Part shown: positions 4,641-7,218 of the stretch, one piece after another
Numbering within the stretch: the stretch's first letter is position 1
How the letters are laid out: every line of letters begins with the position of its first letter
NCBI GenBank assembly: GCA_035551355.1
Contig: DASZNF010000023.1
Coordinates: forward strand, 1 to 7,218
Direction of reading: 5' to 3'
Length of the DNA stretch: 7,218 nucleotides
From: DATATV01 sp035551355
GTDB taxonomy: Bacteria; Actinomycetota; Actinomycetes; Mycobacteriales; Pseudonocardiaceae
The notes under the pieces: generated by a model
Databases searched by the model: none
Told to the model about the DNA's origin: nothing
What the model saw: the letters and a program-made list of their open reading frames with translations, nothing else
Program-made: the position numbers and the translations under genes

Positions 4641-6662
4641 ATGCGACGAGTCAGATACCGCTGGGCGGTGGCTGCGACCTGCGCGATCGCACTCATCGCG
4701 GCCGGCGCCGATGTGGCGCTGGCGGCGGAATCGCGGGCCCCGCTCGCCGACACCGGCTACGACCCGTCAGACGGGTTGACCGACACCGGTCCGGCGGCGA
4801 CCGGCGACACCGTGTCCGACAACATCTACCTTTCCGTCCGAGATCCGGACGCCCTGGCCGCGGAGGCGAAGTCGGTATCCACGCCGGGCAGTCCGAACTA
4901 CGGGAGATACACCACTCCCGACCGGATCCAGGCCGACAGCCAACTCGACCCGGCACAGATCGCACAAGTCCGGGACTGGTTGTTCGCTGCGGGACTGACG
5001 GTCAGCCAACCGAACTGGCGCATACTTCGGGTGACCGGCACCCTCGGTCAACTCGCCAGCGCGTTCGACGTGACCTTCGACGACTACTACCCGCCTTCGA
5101 CGTGGAACTACCCCTACCATTTCCTGATCCCGTCCACCGACCTGAGCGTGCCCGCCAACCTCGGCAGCCTGGTGCTGGGCATCGGGACGAACACGTTCGC
5201 CCGAGCCAAGACCGGTGGGAACGCGACCGCCAACGCCGCGGCCGCGACGGTGAACCACCCGGCCGAGTTGGGCGGGGTGACCTACCCGCACACCAACGGC
5301 ACCGCCTGGTCCGCCGATTCGACCTGTTCGCGGTACTGGGGCGAACTGCCGGCGACCGGGCTACCCGTCGTGAACGGGGCGACCCCGCCGCAGGCGCCGT
5401 GCGGTTACACCCCCAGCCAACTGCGCCACGCCTACGGCCTGGACAAGGTGAACCTGACCGGCCAGGGGCAGACAATCGCGGTCGTGACGCCGGCGATGGA
5501 CACCCTGGAACAGGACGTGAACACCTGGTCCGAGCACATCGGCACGCCGCCGTTGCGGCCCGGCCAGCTCACTGTGGTGCCCACCCCGGACGGGTCGCCC
5601 GCAGCCAGCCCCAGCAGCGGCGGACTCGGGGGCATGATCGAGAACACCCTGGACGTCGAGGCGGTGCATGGCATGGCGCCGGGCGCCGACATCATCTCGG
5701 TCGGACTGTCCACTCAGGAGGGTGGAGCCGCGCTGGACAGCCTGGTCTACATTCTCGAACGCACCCGCGCGAGCATCGTGTCGGTGTCGATGGGGTTCTA
5801 CCTCACACCCGGTATGCGACAAGCCTATGACCAGGTGTACCAGGAGGGCGCGCGGCAGGGCGTCGGCTTCTACTTCGCCAGTGGTGACGGCGGCACGGTC
5901 AACGACACCGGGAGCTTCCTGAACCCCGCGTCGAGCAGCGTGTGGGAGACCTCGGTCGGGGGCACCTCACTGGCGATCGGGCCGGGCGGCTCGCGCGAGT
6001 GGGAGACCGGTTGGGGCGACGGCGTGAATACGCTGTCCTCGGACGGAACCTCCTGGCAGCAGCCGATCCAGCAGGCTGGGGGTGCGGGCGGCGGCTGGGC
6101 CACCGGAGAACCGGAGCCCTGGTACCAACGCGGAATCGTCCCGGACAGTCTGGCGAAGGGGCCCGACGGCCAGTTGGACCGGGTCGGGCCGGATGTGGCC
6201 ATGGACGCCGACGGCGCGACCGGGATGCTGGTCGGCGGGACACCGCTGGACGGCTCACCGACCACGGACCCGAGCACCTGGCACTACGTGGAGTACGGCA
6301 TCGGCGGGACCAGCCTGGCCACCCCGTTGTTCGCCGCGGTGCAGGCACTCGCCCAGCAGGCACGCGGCGGCAAGCCACTCGGCTTCGCCAACCCGGCGCT
6401 GTACCAACGCGCGGGCAGCCCGGCGATCCGCGATATCAGCAAGTACACGCTGCCGGGCGGCGCCGCGCCGGTGGCCGTGGTGCACCGCGAGGTCAACGGC
6501 ACCGACGTGCCGCTGCTGTACAGCATGCTCGGCCAGATGCCGGTCACGCCGCCGAGCCCGCTGACCCCGTCGACCGGCCCGGGGTTCGACACCGAGACCG
6601 GCATCGGCGTTCCGACCGGCGCCTATCCCTGGTCCTACGTTGGCACCGGAAGCGGCACCTGA
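4641..6662 (+). CDS. Secreted sedolisin / kumamolisin-like serine-carboxyl protease (peptidase S53), preproprotein
   Basis: This 673-residue protease is exported as an inactive precursor. Residues 1-28 or 29 form a Sec-type signal peptide: RRVRYR, a hydrophobic core, then ADVALA. The activation prodomain (about 50-190) contains VSTPGSPNYGRYTTPD and the 'LASAFDVTFDDYY' strand. The catalytic domain starts near 255 (YTPSQLRHAYGL). The sedolisin residues are all present: E334 and D338 in IENTLDVEAVHGMAPGAD, oxyanion D416 in FASGDGG and nucleophile S558 in GIGGTSLATPLFAA. The C-terminal FDTETGIGVP (649-658) matches the loop that helps bind calcium in the family. C229 and C254, at the prodomain-catalytic junction, could form a disulfide. 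Sedolisins cleave proteins at acidic pH and process themselves, so this one probably degrades extracellular protein. It diverges from a two-component system and is followed by a strong hairpin, so it is probably a single-gene transcript. Confidence 0.95.
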   Translation: MRRVRYRWAVAATCAIALIAAGADVALAAESRAPLADTGYDPSDGLTDTGPAATGDTVSDNIYLSVRDPDALAAEAKSVSTPGSPNYGRYTTPDRIQADSQLDPAQIAQVRDWLFAAGLTVSQPNWRILRVTGTLGQLASAFDVTFDDYYPPSTWNYPYHFLIPSTDLSVPANLGSLVLGIGTNTFARAKTGGNATANAAAATVNHPAELGGVTYPHTNGTAWSADSTCSRYWGELPATGLPVVNGATPPQAPCGYTPSQLRHAYGLDKVNLTGQGQTIAVVTPAMDTLEQDVNTWSEHIGTPPLRPGQLTVVPTPDGSPAASPSSGGLGGMIENTLDVEAVHGMAPGADIISVGLSTQEGGAALDSLVYILERTRASIVSVSMGFYLTPGMRQAYDQVYQEGARQGVGFYFASGDGGTVNDTGSFLNPASSSVWETSVGGTSLAIGPGGSREWETGWGDGVNTLSSDGTSWQQPIQQAGGAGGGWATGEPEPWYQRGIVPDSLAKGPDGQLDRVGPDVAMDADGATGMLVGGTPLDGSPTTDPSTWHYVEYGIGGTSLATPLFAAVQALAQQARGGKPLGFANPALYQRAGSPAIRDISKYTLPGGAAPVAVVHREVNGTDVPLLYSMLGQMPVTPPSPLTPSTGPGFDTETGIGVPTGAYPWSYVGTGSGT

Positions 6663-6684
6663 TCCGGTAGAGCGCTCTGCCGAA

Positions 6685-6721
6685 CGGTCACCCTGGCCCA
6701 GGAACCTGGTCAGGGTGACCG
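6685..6721 (+). terminator. Strong hairpin terminator after the S53 peptidase
   Basis: CGGTCACCCTG (6685-6695) and CAGGGTGACCG (6711-6721) form a perfect 11-bp stem. Inside it, CCAG (6698-6701) pairs with CTGG (6706-6709), with small bulges and a tight loop. It begins 22 bp after the protease stop codon. It lacks a T tract, like many actinobacterial terminators. Being symmetric, it could also stop leftward transcription. Confidence 0.75.
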
Positions 6722-6773
6722 GCGCGACGACGGCCAGTCCGCAGCGCGGACAGGCCACCCGCACCAGCGTCAT
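6711..6773 (-). pseudogene. Possible N-terminal fragment of a zinc-ribbon-type small protein
   Basis: From ATG 6773 the minus strand reads MTLVRVACPRCGLAVVAP, then loses any family pattern and runs through the terminator hairpin into antisense of the protease gene. The MTLVRV.CP.CG start resembles a small actinobacterial protein family with a CxxC zinc-ribbon opening, recalled from memory. The expected second CxxC pair is absent, so this would be a truncated remnant. The match is short and could be chance. Confidence 0.25.
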
Positions 6774-6890
6774 CCCCTTGACGGTCCGCCCGGCAGTACG
6801 TAGCAGTAGTGGAAGGCCAGTTCACCCGGTGGGCGGGTGCCGGCGGATCAGCGGTGATGCCCGGGACTCCCGGCAGGCTTGGTCATCAGG
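6722..6890. other. Stretch without an intact gene
   Basis: Apart from the short minus-strand fragment ending at 6773, I see no coding pattern, ribosome site or repeat here. Together with 6891-7218 it forms more than 490 bp lacking any complete gene. Confidence 0.5.
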
Positions 6891-6891
6891 G

Positions 6892-7018
6892 TGTGCCGAT
6901 GGCGGGCATCCCGAGGCCGACCTGATAGGCCGAGCTCATCCGGCGTTATCTGCGGCACGAAGACCATTCGGTCCTCGTGGTGTCCGACGGACGCGCGGCG
7001 ATCGACCAAGTGCGCAGC
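6892..7018 (+). pseudogene. Fragment of a response-regulator receiver domain, frameshifted
   Basis: From 6929 one frame reads AELIRRYLRHEDHSVLVVSD followed by GRAAIDQVR. This is the helix 1, strand 2 and helix 2 pattern of an OmpR-type receiver domain ('ELIRRYL..E.H.V.V..DGR.A...V'). Just upstream, in the previous frame, GGHPEADLI (6901-6927) supplies the expected lead-in. The two join if one base near 6925-6929 is removed. Stops TGA and TAG precede the second segment in its own frame. The homology ends before strand 3, so the phospho-acceptor Asp and the output domain are missing. It is not a copy of the intact regulator at 3866-4522, whose matching segment reads AEVIGEGLRDQGFAVDVVYD. It is a remnant of another two-component gene. 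Confidence 0.55.
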
Positions 7019-7068
7019 TTCTCTGAACTTGAGGACGGTCCGATCGATGTTGGGGGAGTTGAGGCAAC

Positions 7069-7098
7069 CCTGGCAGTCTCTAGCCAGAGACTGCCAGG
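7069..7098. terminator. Perfect 13-bp hairpin with a 4-base loop
   Basis: CCTGGCAGTCTCT (7069-7081) and AGAGACTGCCAGG (7086-7098) pair without mismatch around AGCC. This is the strongest simple hairpin in the window. A minus-strand open frame entering from the right edge ends in it (TAG at 7082-7080), so it may terminate leftward transcription. It could equally be a protein-binding site or the trace of a mobile element. There is no T tract on either strand. Confidence 0.6.
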
Positions 7099-7218
7099 AC
7101 GATCACGGCGAGGTGGACGGCGGCGCCCGACCAGGGTGCTGAGCGACCTGCGCTGATCCGCGCCAGGGCGCGGGGCGCTGGAAGCCAGTTCGGCGACGTC
7201 GGTCCGGTAGACGGCCTC
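7080..7218 (-). pseudogene. Unidentified, possibly decayed gene end entering from the right edge
   Basis: One minus frame ends in SGAAVHLAVIVLAVSG and a TAG at 7082-7080, a short hydrophobic tail. From the edge to about 7168 a different frame reads EAVYRTDVAELASSAPR with GC-rich third positions. The second frame then continues with ALARISAGRSAPW and similarly GC-rich third positions. This pattern suggests one gene broken by a frameshift near 7160-7170. I do not recognise the family. The stretch is short, so it could also be non-coding. Confidence 0.25.

Noticed and set aside
4523..4753. 77-codon upstream extension of the response regulator
   Set aside because: It crosses the control region and the divergent protease start. 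A ribosome site and the conserved MRVLVVEDE fix the start at 4522.
6255..6773. 172-codon minus-strand frame
   Set aside because: Only the first 18-20 residues look protein-like; the rest is antisense to the protease C-terminus, so the full ORF was not called.

Overview
The window is high-GC DNA with GC-rich third codon positions, GTG/TTG start options and actinobacterial protein families: a CutR-like OmpR-family regulator, an ISAzo13-type transposase, and a TetR regulator facing an NTF2-like gene. It looks like a chromosomal segment of an actinomycete. A Pseudonocardiales-type host is my guess and cannot be proven from this sequence.

Left part (1-785). The N-terminus of an NTF2/SnoaL-like protein is read leftward off the edge. 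It diverges from a TetR/AcrR regulator read rightward. The regulator is broken by what looks like one extra G in the GGG run at 412-414. Two operator-like palindromes lie between and within the starts. About 270 bp (786-1059) then hold no gene I recognise.

Middle left (about 1060-2608). An ISAzo13-family insertion sequence carries an intact DDE transposase (D188, D281, E324). A short, 8-bp-overlapping second ORF appears truncated relative to my memory of its relatives. The IS ends are only weakly defined.

Core (2652-6721). On the minus strand, an OmpR-family response regulator (3866-4522) and a sensor histidine kinase (2697-3866) overlap by one base (TAATG) and end at a compound hairpin. Facing them across a 118-bp divergent control region is a secreted sedolisin (peptidase S53) preproprotein (4641-6662), followed by a very strong hairpin. 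The control region has two ATAAG direct repeats exactly 11 bp apart, the geometry used by OmpR-family regulators. The simplest model is that the two-component system controls itself and the exported protease. This is the most coherent functional unit in the window, but the regulatory link is inference.

Right part (6722-7218). No intact gene is visible. There is a frameshifted fragment of a second, different response-regulator receiver domain, a possible zinc-ribbon-type N-terminal fragment on the minus strand, a perfect 13-bp hairpin, and a possibly decayed minus-strand gene entering from the right edge. It reads as a patch of gene debris. No tRNA, rRNA, CRISPR array or recognisably new system was found.
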